From positions 186,001 through 250,000 of the forward strand of contig CAWIJL010000007.1 of assembly GCA_963836405.1 (NCBI GenBank): a DNA stretch of 64,000 nt, given 5' to 3'. The notes under the pieces are model-generated. The model was not told the origin of the DNA. It saw only the letters and a program-made list of their open reading frames with translations, and ran no database searches. This DNA is from CAWIJJ01 sp963836405 (GTDB lineage Bacteria; Acidobacteriota; Terriglobia; Bryobacterales; Bryobacteraceae). Of this stretch, positions 50,212 to 58,414 are shown in pieces (the first letter of the stretch is position 1; each line of letters opens with the position of its first letter). The translations under genes and the position numbers were made by a program.

Positions 50212-51240
50212 CTATTGCCGGTCGGCCGCGGGAGTGGCGGCGTGGAGCGCGGCTCCGCGCCTCGCCCGTTCCCGCAATTCTCCAATGTTCAGGCCGGTGA
50301 GTGCGGTGGCTACGGCCCCGCCCAGCAACAGCGGCAGGGTCAACGCGAAAAACAGGATGAACGAGAATGTCTTCGCGTCGTTCCTTTCGACGTCGAAGAG
50401 ACCCAGCCCCAGCACGCAGGCGAACTGAAACAGTCCGAGATTGCCGGGGGCGTTCGGTATCACGGTGCCGAAGCGGACGATGGTGAGCACCCCGCCCGCT
50501 ACCCAGAAGTTCAGGTCCAGGCCGTACGCTTTCATCAATGCCCAGTAGGTCACCACCTGGAGGAAGAGGTAAAGCAGGCTGAGGCCGAAGGTCGCCAGCA
50601 GCGTGCGCGGATTGCCCATCAGGTGCAGTCCTTCGATTACGTGACGTAGGGTGGCGGCCCAACGGCTCTCGCTGATTGCCGCATGCGCGTGGTGTTTCCA
50701 CAGCACGATCCAGAGCAGCAGAATCACGCCCACCAAAAGCAGCCCGCCAATCACCTGCACCAATACTACGAGCTCTTCCGGAATGCGCCTCACAAACGTC
50801 GCCGTCACCAGGAACGCAGCCACCATCAGAGAGCCGTCGAAGATCCGTTCGAGCGCCGCCGACGCGAAACCGAGCGACAGCCGCAACCCGTTCCAGTGCG
50901 CCAGCAGATAGCAGCGGATCAGTTCGCCGGTGCGTAGCGGCAGCACTTCGTTGGCGAACAGTCCGATGTAGACGGACTGCACCGTCCGCCAGATTCCCAG
51001 CCGCGCCACCGGACCAAGGAGTGTGTTCCAGCGCCACGCATGGCAGACGTAAACCGCCAGGTCCGCCGACACGCCCAGCAGCACCCATTTCCAATCGAGC
51101 GACCGGATCGTCGGAATCAGCTCATTGATGGGGTATCCGTGCAGCACCCAGAATAAGCACGCCGCGGAAAGGGTGTATCCCAGGGCTTGGGGAAGCCACG
51201 CTGGCAGTTTCCGGCGTGAGGGTGCGCGCACAGGGTCCAT
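50212..51240 (-). CDS. LPG-synthase-TM (UPF0104)-type membrane protein
   Basis: A 342-aa flippase-like protein with about 8 TM helices (WLPQALGYTLSAACLFWVL, WVLLGVSADLAVYVC, ELVVLVQVIGGLLLVGVILL, LLATFGLSLLYLFLQVVTYW). Family motifs: LPLRTGELIRCYLLA, SAALERIFDG and IVRFGTVIPNAPGNLGLFQF. Members flip or make aminoacylated phosphatidylglycerol or other lipids; there is no synthase domain here. The start at 51240 (MDPVRAPSRRK) was chosen over an upstream extension that overlaps the pyrophosphatase. Convergent with pirin (4 bp). Confidence 0.88.
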   Translation of the reverse strand: MDPVRAPSRRKLPAWLPQALGYTLSAACLFWVLHGYPINELIPTIRSLDWKWVLLGVSADLAVYVCHAWRWNTLLGPVARLGIWRTVQSVYIGLFANEVLPLRTGELIRCYLLAHWNGLRLSLGFASAALERIFDGSLMVAAFLVTATFVRRIPEELVVLVQVIGGLLLVGVILLLWIVLWKHHAHAAISESRWAATLRHVIEGLHLMGNPRTLLATFGLSLLYLFLQVVTYWALMKAYGLDLNFWVAGGVLTIVRFGTVIPNAPGNLGLFQFACVLGLGLFDVERNDAKTFSFILFFALTLPLLLGGAVATALTGLNIGELRERARRGAALHAATPAADRQ

Positions 51241-51263
51241 TTCGTTCAGGCCGGGCCCGGAAT

Positions 51264-51830
51264 CTATGATAGCGTTCCTTCCACCGCCGGGCTCGGCGAC
51301 TCGGCGCGATGCACTTCGAGATAGGCCTCGCGGCAGCGGCGGATCGTGTCCCGCGCCTCGCGCGGCCCGTGCCACCCGCGCATCTCCGTCCGCTTTTCTT
51401 CCAGCTCCTTGTATATCGCGAAGAAGTGCTCGATCTCGCGCAGCTTGTGCGGAAACACCTGGTCGATCGTGTGAATCTGGTCGAACCTGGGGTTCCGGTT
51501 CGGCACCGCCAGAATCTTCTGGTCCGGCTCGTTCTGGTCCACCATCTCCAGCAGGCCCACCGGCCGCACCGCAATCAGCACTCCGGGGTAGCTCGCCTCG
51601 TCGACGAGCACCAGCACGTCCAGCGGATCGTGATCCTCGGCCAGTGTCCCTGGAATAAATCCGTAGTCCCCGGGGTAGTGAAGCGGCGAATACAGGGCCC
51701 GGTCCAGCCGGAAAACGCCCAGTTCGCCGTCGTATTCGTACTTGTTGCTGGAGTTCTTCGGAATCTCCACGATCATCCGGACAATTTCGGGGCAGTCCGG
51801 TCCCGGAGGTAAGTCGTACAGTCGTTCCAC
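51264..51830 (-). CDS. ppa: Inorganic pyrophosphatase, family I
   Basis: A 188-aa soluble enzyme hydrolysing diphosphate. Signature blocks: VEIPKNSSNKYEYD, LYSPLHYPGDYGFIPGT, the metal-binding EDHDPLDVLVLVDE, PVGLLEMVDQNEPDQKILAV and KLREIEHFFAIYKELEEKR. The start is a GTG at 51830. It lies 17 bp after the hypothetical secreted protein and 24 bp before the LPG-synthase-like start on the same strand, so the four genes from rsmA onward may form one transcript. Confidence 0.95.
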   Translation of the reverse strand: MERLYDLPPGPDCPEIVRMIVEIPKNSSNKYEYDGELGVFRLDRALYSPLHYPGDYGFIPGTLAEDHDPLDVLVLVDEASYPGVLIAVRPVGLLEMVDQNEPDQKILAVPNRNPRFDQIHTIDQVFPHKLREIEHFFAIYKELEEKRTEMRGWHGPREARDTIRRCREAYLEVHRAESPSPAVEGTLS

Positions 51831-51847
51831 CCTGCTATCGTACCCGT

Positions 51848-52447
51848 TTATCGGAGGCTCTCGATCTTCTCGACGACGATCTCACCGCCCCCCACGCGGC
51901 CAAGCACCTTCACCCGCGGCTTCAACGCAGGCCCGGCGCCGTTCAACATGGCACGCCCCGCCGCCGTCGATTGCACGGCCTGCGCCGCCAGGGTGTTGCC
52001 GCCCTGGTCCATGTTCAGCAGGCGGCCATCGTCCAGCAGGATTGCGTAATTCGTGGTGCCGCCGGTTACCGCGCAGGTCATATCTTCCTCTCTCGCCAGC
52101 GCGTCGGGAACCATCTGGGCGATCGCGCTTTGCCTCGCTTCGTCCGACGAATCCTGGGCCGGCGTCCTTCCGGCCGTGTTAGAACCCGGCGCCTTGTCCG
52201 ATTCCTTCTGCCCGGCAATGTCGGTCACCGGCTTCTGCCGGAGGTTCAAATTGGTCCGGTCGCGGCACGATGCATCCACCAGCACGCCCGAGACGGTTTG
52301 CGCCGCGGTCGAACCGTGCGTTTGCACGCGCCCGCGCTCTCTTTCCTGCACCGTCATCTGAGTGGGGCGCGGCCCCTTCGGTCCTTCCTGCGCGGCCAGG
52401 ATGGCGGCAGCGGCGCTGGCCAGGGCACACGTACGCAGTAGAGTCAT
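51848..52447 (-). CDS. Secreted hypothetical protein
   Basis: A 199-aa protein with a signal peptide (LLRTCALASAAAAILAAQEG). Two similar beta-rich segments seem present: one around TVSGVLVDASCRDR and one around MTCAVTGGTTNYAILLDDGRLL, then LKPRVKVLGRVGGGEIVVEKIESL. One Cys lies in each segment (DASCRDR, DMTCAVT) and could pair. The phrase NYAILLDDGRLLNMD resembles small secreted acidobacterial proteins of unknown role. It starts 3 bp after the rsmA stop. Confidence 0.7.
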   Translation of the reverse strand: MTLLRTCALASAAAAILAAQEGPKGPRPTQMTVQERERGRVQTHGSTAAQTVSGVLVDASCRDRTNLNLRQKPVTDIAGQKESDKAPGSNTAGRTPAQDSSDEARQSAIAQMVPDALAREEDMTCAVTGGTTNYAILLDDGRLLNMDQGGNTLAAQAVQSTAAGRAMLNGAGPALKPRVKVLGRVGGGEIVVEKIESLR

Positions 52448-52450
52448 ACT

Positions 52451-53257
52451 CTACGATGTGCAATTGGGTTGCCATGCGGTGAGCCGCCGGTAAAGGGCGG
52501 CGAACTGCTCCAGCGTGAGTTGCTCGGCGCGCATGCCGGCCTCGGGCTGCTCCTCGATCGCTCCTTTGCCGTAAAACGCCGCCAGGTTGTTGCGCAGCGT
52601 CTTGCGCTTTTGCCGGAAACACCGGCCCACGAACTCGAGAAACGGCCCGCAGTCGGCGAACGGTCCGGGACGCGGCTCCAGCAGCACCACGGCGGAATCC
52701 ACTTGAGGCGGCGGACGGAAAGCTCCGGGTTTTACGCCGAACAGCACCTTCGCCGTCGCCCGGCAGGCAGTCCGCACGCTCAGGTAGCCATAGTCGGGAG
52801 ATCCCGGAGCGGCCGCGATCCGCTGGGCCACCTCCTTCTGCACCAGAAACACCGCGCGCTCGAAGCCGCTCTCGAGCACCCGTTCCACAATCGGCGACGT
52901 GATGTAGTAGGGGAGGTTCCCTGCGACGACAGCCGGTCCCCACTGCCGCAGATCGGTTTGCATCACGTCGGCGTGGACCACCTCGAGGGCGCTTACGGCG
53001 GCGTACTGGACACGCAGGCTGGCCGCAAGGTCCGCATCGATTTCAACCGCAATTACACGCTCCGCCCGCTCCAGCAGTTTTGCCGTGAGCGTGCCACGCC
53101 CCGGACCGATTTCGATGACGAGCCGTTCTCGCGACGGGCAGGCCGCCGCCGCGATCCGCTCCAGAATGGAGCTTTGAAAAAGAAAGTGCTGCCCGAGCCT
53201 CTGTCCCAGTCGGTTAGGCCTCCAGGCCTGACCCGTCGCGGACCGGAAACCTGGCAA
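52451..53257 (-). CDS. rsmA: 16S rRNA dimethyladenosine transferase
   Basis: A 268-aa KsgA/RsmA methyltransferase that dimethylates the two adjacent adenines near the 16S rRNA 3' end. Motifs: RLGQHFLFQSSILERI, motif I IEIGPGRGTLTAKLLE, acidic VIAVEIDADLA, motif IV VAGNLPYYITSPIVERVL, and C-terminal FGVKPGAFRPPPQVDSAVV with FRQKRKTLRNNL. All catalytic blocks are intact. First of a possible rsmA-hypothetical-ppa-membrane protein transcript. Confidence 0.95.
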   Translation of the reverse strand: MPGFRSATGQAWRPNRLGQRLGQHFLFQSSILERIAAAACPSRERLVIEIGPGRGTLTAKLLERAERVIAVEIDADLAASLRVQYAAVSALEVVHADVMQTDLRQWGPAVVAGNLPYYITSPIVERVLESGFERAVFLVQKEVAQRIAAAPGSPDYGYLSVRTACRATAKVLFGVKPGAFRPPPQVDSAVVLLEPRPGPFADCGPFLEFVGRCFRQKRKTLRNNLAAFYGKGAIEEQPEAGMRAEQLTLEQFAALYRRLTAWQPNCTS

Positions 53258-53301
53258 ACCGCTCCCGCACGGTCGCGGGTCCGTAATCGACTGAATCTAA
53301 A

Positions 53302-53323
53302 GAGCCGCGCACGTTAGTAAGCG
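53302..53323 (+). repeat. Dispersed 22-bp repeat, copy 2
   Basis: Same element as at 1185-1206, with T for C at one position (ACGTTAGTAAGCG). It lies in the ~95-bp spacer between rsmA and the anti-sigma factor, preceded by GAATCTAAA. Related CTAAAG/CTAAGAG-type strings also precede gene starts near 54930 and 55760, but those do not carry the full repeat. Confidence 0.55.
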
Positions 53324-53352
53324 TCCTCTTCGACTTCTGCCGCAGCCCCCGC

Positions 53353-54114
53353 CTAGCTCCGCAGGCTTCTGCCCGTTCCGCCGACCCGCTGTACCGCCTT
53401 CACCTTGCTCGATGTCGGCAACCCCAAAAACGTCGCCGGCTTGAACTGCGAGAACATGATGATGCTCTGCAGATCCGGAGTGAGCGTGCCTTGCGCTACC
53501 GACCAGTCGCTCACGCGTCCGTTCTGGTCGATGTACAGCACCACCACGTTGGCATCGTCCGGAGTGGCCACATCCACCCGATCGATGCGCAGGATGTTGT
53601 CGGGAATCTGCGTCTTGCGGTATGGCTGTTCGCCGGGAGCGCCGGGAAAGTACGTCCCGTTCGAACTCAACACCACCACTTCGCCGTCCGGACTGGTGAA
53701 CAGTTCAGTATCTCCAAACCCGTGCTGGAACATCAGGTTGGGCACCAGTACGCTGAACGCCACCAGCGCCGAAAACAGCCCTCCTGCAAAGGGCAGGGCC
53801 ACCGGACGCATGAGGTTGTCGAACAGTAGTTGCCAGGGTTGCAGCCACAACCGGATCCGGCCGGACACCGTGGAGCGTGCCACCCGGCGCGCGTGTTCGT
53901 GCGAGGCCATTACGCGCAATTCGGCGGCGAGTTTGCCCGGCACCTGGGTGCGGGACATGGACTTCATGGATACGCGGAGCTTTTGGGCCGTTTCCAGGGA
54001 AGAGCCGCACTGCCGGCAGGACTGCACATGTGCCGCCATTTTCTCCCGCTCCTGCACCGGAAGTTTCCCGTCGAGGAATGGAGAGATCGAATCTTGCACG
54101 AATTCACAGCTCAT
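53353..54114 (-). CDS. Anti-sigma factor with zinc-finger (zf-HC2) N terminus
   Basis: A 253-aa membrane anti-sigma factor. The zinc motif is HVQSCRQCGSSL preceded by MSCEFVQDSISPFLDGKLP (here FVQDSISPFLDG). One TM helix sits near residues 105-127 (LPFAGGLFSALVAFSVLVPNL). The C-terminal periplasmic domain is beta-rich (ELFTSPDGEVVVLSSNG, VDVATPDDANVVVLYID) and probably senses an envelope signal. It begins 4 bp after the ECF sigma gene, its likely partner. Confidence 0.9.
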   Translation of the reverse strand: MSCEFVQDSISPFLDGKLPVQEREKMAAHVQSCRQCGSSLETAQKLRVSMKSMSRTQVPGKLAAELRVMASHEHARRVARSTVSGRIRLWLQPWQLLFDNLMRPVALPFAGGLFSALVAFSVLVPNLMFQHGFGDTELFTSPDGEVVVLSSNGTYFPGAPGEQPYRKTQIPDNILRIDRVDVATPDDANVVVLYIDQNGRVSDWSVAQGTLTPDLQSIIMFSQFKPATFLGLPTSSKVKAVQRVGGTGRSLRS

Positions 54115-54118
54115 AATT

Positions 54119-54796
54119 TCACTCTGCCGTCTTCGGAACCAACCGGAGCGCCCGCGTTACTTGCAGGCTCCCGGAGAGTTCTTCCCGCAGCGCCTCGCGG
54201 CCGCGCAGGATCCTGGATTTCACCGTCCCAAGGGATACTCCCAAAACTTCCGCGATCTCGTCGTAACTCAGGTCCGTGATGTCCCGGAGCACCACAGCCT
54301 CGCGGAAGATAGGGTTGATCCGGTCCAGTGCCGCCTCGATCATCGCATGCTGCTCGTGATCGACGGCCTCTTCAAACGGCGACCGGCTGCCGTCCGCAAT
54401 GATCTCCTTCCAACTCCGTGTCTCTTCCGGACTCGTGTCGAGTTCCACCTCCCGCCTGCGGTGCCGGAAAAACCACCGCCGCGCGTTGTGGGCCTCGTTT
54501 ACCGTAATCCGGTACATCCAGGTTTTGAGGGTGCTTTGCCCGCGAAAGCTGTTGATGTTGCGAAAGACCTTCAGGAAGACTTCCTGCACCACGTCGCATG
54601 CATCGGAGGGATCGTTGAGAAGCCGCAGCGCCAATACGTAGACCGGCTGCTGGAATCGGCCGATCAGGTCCTCATATGCGCGCTCGGATCCCGCCCGCAG
54701 ATTCTCGATCAGACAAAGATCGTCGAGTTCCGCGACCGCTTCCGCCGCCCGTTCCGGGCTCAGTTCGAGAATTGAAGTCGCCACTGGCAGCCTCAC
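54119..54796 (-). CDS. ECF RNA polymerase sigma factor (RpoE-like)
   Basis: A 225-aa extracytoplasmic-function sigma factor. Region 2: YEDLIGRFQQPVYVLALRLL, DACDVVQEVFLKVFRNI, STLKTWMYRITVNEAHN (each shown in part). Region 4: INPIFREAVVLRDITDLSYDEIAEVLGVSLGTVKSRILRGRE (here SYDEIAEVLGVSLGTVKSRI). A ~35-residue charged linker lies between them. The N-terminal ~30 residues before region 2 are variable. It is directly followed by its anti-sigma factor and probably autoregulates. Confidence 0.94.
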   Translation of the reverse strand: MRLPVATSILELSPERAAEAVAELDDLCLIENLRAGSERAYEDLIGRFQQPVYVLALRLLNDPSDACDVVQEVFLKVFRNINSFRGQSTLKTWMYRITVNEAHNARRWFFRHRRREVELDTSPEETRSWKEIIADGSRSPFEEAVDHEQHAMIEAALDRINPIFREAVVLRDITDLSYDEIAEVLGVSLGTVKSRILRGREALREELSGSLQVTRALRLVPKTAE

Positions 54797-55007
54797 CTTC
54801 AGCCTGCATTAAACCTAGCAGAAAACTCCGCCCTACGCCAAACATAGACACCGCTGCCCCCTCGAAAGTTCCCGGCCGGCCGCAAGACCGCGCCCGCTGT
54901 CCGCCGAAGCGGCTAATTACGCCAATCTAAAGAAACTTTCCCGCGGATGGCCGACTTGATCGGCAGCTCTAGGGCGGGCGCGGCGGCCACCGCCCCATGT
55001 TGCGATC

Positions 55008-55205
55008 ATGGTCGTGAGGGTCGTTCAAGCCCAATACGAGGACGGTGTGCTGCGCCCCGCGGAGAGACTGGGCCTTCGTCCCGGCGAGCAGGTGAGCTTG
55101 ATCGTCGTGCGGCGTCCCGAAGCTCGTCGTTGGGATTTGGCGAGGCTTGCGAAGAACGCGAATGGAGAAGACCTTAGCCTTGCGGAGCAGGGACTTGCTG
55201 AGTGA
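55008..55205 (+). CDS. AF2212/DUF104-like antitoxin
   Basis: A 65-aa protein. The N-terminal half (VRVVQAQYEDGVLRPAERLGL, here AQYEDGVLRPAERLGL) matches the AF2212-type antitoxin pattern of a short beta-strand, YEDGVLRP and a Gly/Glu turn followed by VSLIVVRR. The C-terminal tail would wrap the toxin. Its stop overlaps the next GTG (GTGA), as in toxin-antitoxin operons. The partner toxin is internally deleted, so the pair is probably a relic. Confidence 0.78.
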   Translation: MVVRVVQAQYEDGVLRPAERLGLRPGEQVSLIVVRRPEARRWDLARLAKNANGEDLSLAEQGLAE

Positions 55206-55396
55206 GCCGGCGATCTCGACGCGACGGAGCGCGCTTGAAGCGAGGGGAGGTCTGGTGGGCAGACCTCGGAACGTACCGACCAAGGGAGCAGACGGGTGGT
55301 AGGCCAGTCGTGATTTGGCAGAGCGATACGTTGACGCGATTGCTCCAATCGGTTCTGGCAACCGATGAAGCCCTTGGAAGGGTCGAGCCGAAGTAG
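55202..55396 (+). pseudogene. MazF/PemK-like toxin with internal in-frame deletion
   Basis: A 64-aa product against the usual ~110. The N terminus is canonical MazF (LKRGEVWWADLGTYRP, GRPVVIWQSDTLTRLLQSV). It then jumps to ATDEALGRVEPK, which looks like the end of a full-length MazF (helix ending in a TDEALGR-type sequence). About 45-50 residues holding the central beta strands and the catalytic Ser/Thr are absent, yet the frame is kept. It is translationally coupled to the antitoxin. It should not be an active RNase. Confidence 0.72.
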
Positions 55397-55748
55397 CGCC
55401 GCCGATTCGGATTACGCCTTTTGGGCCAACCCCACGGCAGCATCAATTCGCGGGAACAGGCAAGTTCTGGCGCCAATTCATAGACCAAGACAATTACTCC
55501 GATCGTGCCCCGCCGCGCGAACACACTCAGCAACTTTATTAAAATTAGGTGATGCCATGCTCAGCCGCCAAGCCGGACCGAGGTCGGAGCTGGGCCTCAT
55601 ACCCAGGAGGTGCGGCAATACGAATCCCAGTTGGCACCACAACTCGCTGGCCAGGAGCGAGATGAACCGTCGCTACGACGGCGGCCCGGATGTCCATTCC
55701 CGCAGCAGCGGCGGATTCATACGCTGGGAGCGGAATGTCCCCAAGCGG
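55397..55748. other. Gene-poor stretch after the toxin remnant
   Basis: No recognisable gene in these 352 bp. Open frames exist on the plus strand but have no family resemblance and include Ser/Arg/Pro-rich sequence. Short AT-rich patches (around 55535) contrast with the GC-rich rest. It may be remnants of a deleted gene together with the missing part of the toxin. Confidence 0.45.
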
Positions 55749-57335
55749 CTAATTGTCTGAATCTAAGAGAGCCTTCCCGCCGAGAGCCGACTTGATCGCC
55801 TGCCCCAGAGCGGCCGCCGTGAAAGGCTTGCGCAGAAAGCCCGAGAGCGACTTGCCGGAAAAACGGGCCTGCGCCTCGGTGTCGCTGTAACCCGAGGTAA
55901 GCACCACCGGCACATTGGGCAGCACCAGGCGGATCTTGCGGAAGACCTCCTCCCCGCTCATTCGCGGCATCACCAGGTCCAGCAGGACTGCATCGATCTC
56001 CCCGGCGCGCTGCTCCAATGTGCGGACGCCCTCTTCCCCGTTTTCGGCAAGCACTACCGTGTAGCCGTAGAGTTGCAGCGTCGTCTTCACCACCCGCCGG
56101 ATCACTTCCTCGTCCTCTACTACCAGGATCGTTCCCCTGCCGCGCAAGTCCTCCCGGAAAGCCGGCACGTGCGGCTTGGCTTGCACATCCGCCGGAAATA
56201 ATACCTTGAACGTGGTTCCTTGTCCCGGCTGGCTGTAGACCTTGACCATGCCGCGGTGACCGCGCACGATTCCCAGCACCGCTGCCAGACCCAATCCGCG
56301 GCCCTGAAGCTTGGTAGTAAAAAACGGATCGAAGATCTTCGACTGTGTCTCCGCCGGCATGCCTCTTCCGGTGTCGTGGACCTCCAGCCAGACGTACGGG
56401 CCGGGTTCCGCACCGCCCGAAGCGAACACCGTGCTCTCGATATAGGTTTTGTCGATTTGCTGAAACCCGGTCGTCACCAACACCGTTCCCGCATCCCCCG
56501 GCGGAATGGCCTCGGCGCCGTTGATGATCAGGTTCATTGCGATCTGTTGGATCTGGCTCGCGTCCGCCTTCACCAGCGGGATCTCGTCGTCGAGCGCCAG
56601 GCGCACAACCACATTCTTCGGAATCGATGCCTGGATCAGCGCGCTGATCTCCCGCACCAGCTCGGAAAGGTTGAGCGGCGCCAGGGACAGGCTGCCCCGG
56701 CCGGAGTACGCCAGCAGTTGCCGCGTCAGGTCGCTCAGCCGCTGTGCCGCCGAAGCGCCGTCTTTCAGCATCGCCTGCACCGGACTGCTCGCGGGCAGCA
56801 CGTCGGACGAGAGCGAAATGTTCGCCAGAATTCCCGTCAGCAGGTTGTTGAAGTCGTGCGCGATGCCGCCCGCAAGAATGCCCAGGCTCTCCAGGCGCTG
56901 CGATTGCCGGAGTTGCTGCTCGAACTTCTTTTGCTCCGTGATATCTCTGGCCACGTGCGACGCTCCCAATATGGTGCCGTCCGGCGCGCGCACCGGAGAG
57001 ATCGTCAGGGATACGTGGATGAGGCGGCCGTCTTTGCGGACGCGAGTGGTTTCGAAGTGGCTGACCCGCTCGCCGCGCCGCATCCGTTCCAGAATTTCCG
57101 CTTCTTCCGTGGCACGCTCCGGCGGCAGGAGAATCGTCATCGATTGGCCGATTACCTCCTCCGCCTTGTACCCGTAAACCCGCTCCGCTGCCGCATTCCA
57201 GGTGCGGACATACCCGTCCAGCCCTTTGCTGATAATGGCGTCTTCGGAGGATTCGACGATGGCCGCTAATTGAGCCGCGGCCTGGTCTTGGTCGGGGAGC
57301 ATCGTAAATTCAGGTGCGCGTCGCAAACTCGGCAT
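55749..57335 (-). CDS. Hybrid sensor histidine kinase (PAS-HK-receiver)
   Basis: A ~528-aa soluble sensor. The PAS domain (SSEDAIISKGLDGYVRTWNAAAERVYGY, here IVESSEDAIISKGLDG) with PAC segment, then the phosphoacceptor helix LGILAGGIAHDFNNLLTGI, then HATPase boxes (MNLIINGAEAI, DTGRGMP, GRGLGLAAVLGIV), and a C-terminal receiver (ILVVEDEEVIRRVV, AVLLDLVMPRMSG, FLRKPF). No TM helix is visible, so it should sense a cytoplasmic signal. Starts at 57335 or 57302 are both possible; further upstream the frame would run through a hairpin. Confidence 0.93.
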   Translation of the reverse strand: MPSLRRAPEFTMLPDQDQAAAQLAAIVESSEDAIISKGLDGYVRTWNAAAERVYGYKAEEVIGQSMTILLPPERATEEAEILERMRRGERVSHFETTRVRKDGRLIHVSLTISPVRAPDGTILGASHVARDITEQKKFEQQLRQSQRLESLGILAGGIAHDFNNLLTGILANISLSSDVLPASSPVQAMLKDGASAAQRLSDLTRQLLAYSGRGSLSLAPLNLSELVREISALIQASIPKNVVVRLALDDEIPLVKADASQIQQIAMNLIINGAEAIPPGDAGTVLVTTGFQQIDKTYIESTVFASGGAEPGPYVWLEVHDTGRGMPAETQSKIFDPFFTTKLQGRGLGLAAVLGIVRGHRGMVKVYSQPGQGTTFKVLFPADVQAKPHVPAFREDLRGRGTILVVEDEEVIRRVVKTTLQLYGYTVVLAENGEEGVRTLEQRAGEIDAVLLDLVMPRMSGEEVFRKIRLVLPNVPVVLTSGYSDTEAQARFSGKSLSGFLRKPFTAAALGQAIKSALGGKALLDSDN

Positions 57336-57360
57336 CGTACCACGTACTTTCAGGTCCAAA

Positions 57361-57387
57361 GGGTGGGCGGAATACAAACGCCCACCC
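57361..57387 (-). terminator. Hairpin between YciF-like gene and histidine kinase
   Basis: GGGTGGGCG (57361-57369) pairs perfectly with CGCCCACCC (57379-57387) around a 9-nt loop. On the minus strand it follows the YciF-like gene by about 80 bp and is trailed by TTTGG, a weak T-tract. It could terminate that gene and also argues that the histidine kinase starts downstream of it. Confidence 0.55.
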
Positions 57388-57467
57388 AATTGTATTGCCT
57401 TTAACGGGCGGCGCGCGTTTTCGGTTCTTTCCCGGACGCGGTACCCCGTTTCACCAGCTTGTTAAAG

Positions 57468-58302
57468 TTACTCGTCTGGCCGCCGAGCGGTGGTTTCCTG
57501 CACCAGCAAAGCGAGCCCGTTCTCGTCGAACTTCTCGAACCAGTCGTCCCAGCCGATCTCTTCGAGCGAGTCCTCGCCGGAGTAGCCCGGGAAGTCCAGA
57601 CGGATCATGCCCGTGTCTCCCTTGCCGCCGGTGCCGCGAACACAAGCGGGATGAGCGCCACGCTCCTCCGCCCACTGGCGGATCTCTTCGTGATCGGTCA
57701 AAGGCTCCGCCGAACCGCCCTTCTTCGCTCCCCCGGCGCGTCGCTTTCGCCGTCCCGCGGCCGCTCCGTCCCTGCTTCGCCTTCGACCCGCCGCCCGCGT
57801 CCGCTTGCCTTCTGCCCGATTCCTTCAGCAGACGCTTCGAAATCTGCGCCAGTTCCTTGTCCGCCTGCATTTCCTCGCGGAGCGTCTCATCCAGAAGCTG
57901 GGCCGCCTCACGCATTCCGAGTTGCGTGGCCAGCGCCCGCGCGCTCTCGTAGCCAACCATCTCGTAATGCTCCACCTTGCGGGCGGCGGCCGAGATGGCC
58001 GAGTCCATGATGCTCTCCTCATGGTCTTCCTGGAGCTGTTCGCTGCCCTCCTCGACGATGCCCTTCATTCCCTTGCAGGGCTTGCTCTTCGCCCGCATAT
58101 CCATCGACTCGAAGATCTTCTCGAGCCGCTGCACCTGCCCCTTGGTCACTTCCAGATGATTGCGCAGGGCGCTGACCAGTTCCTCGTCCGCTGCCGCCTT
58201 CGCCATCTTCGGAATCGCGCGGACAAGCTGCTTCTCTGCGTCGAATAAATCCTGGAGGTCCTCTACCAGGAGTTGTTCCAGGCCTTCACGCTTCTTAGCC
58301 AT
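57468..58302 (-). pseudogene. YciF-like ferritin-fold protein fused to a second domain, frameshifted
   Basis: The first ~160 residues are a DUF892/YciE-YciF four-helix protein (EGLEQLLVEDLQDLFDAEKQL, DMRAKSKPCKGMKGIVEEG, HYEMVGYESARALATQLG). A Lys/Gly/Arg linker follows, then near 57735-57745, in a run of five G, the frame changes. The second frame gives LTDHEEIRQWAEERGAHPACVRGTGGKG and LDFPGYSGEDSLEEIGWDDWF, a known small acidic domain often attached to or beside YciF-type proteins. One-base correction makes a ~278-aa protein. Unshifted, the first frame ends at 57451; a TTG at 57701 could start the second domain alone. Confidence 0.72.
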
Positions 58303-58414
58303 ATGGTTCTCCCCTCCCGCTTAGGGGTTGCACGGAGCGCACCATTTTCGAAGCCGCCGGTTCCCTCGATGTAATCCCGCACACAGCGGCCCGGCGACCT
58401 ACAATGGAAGTAGC

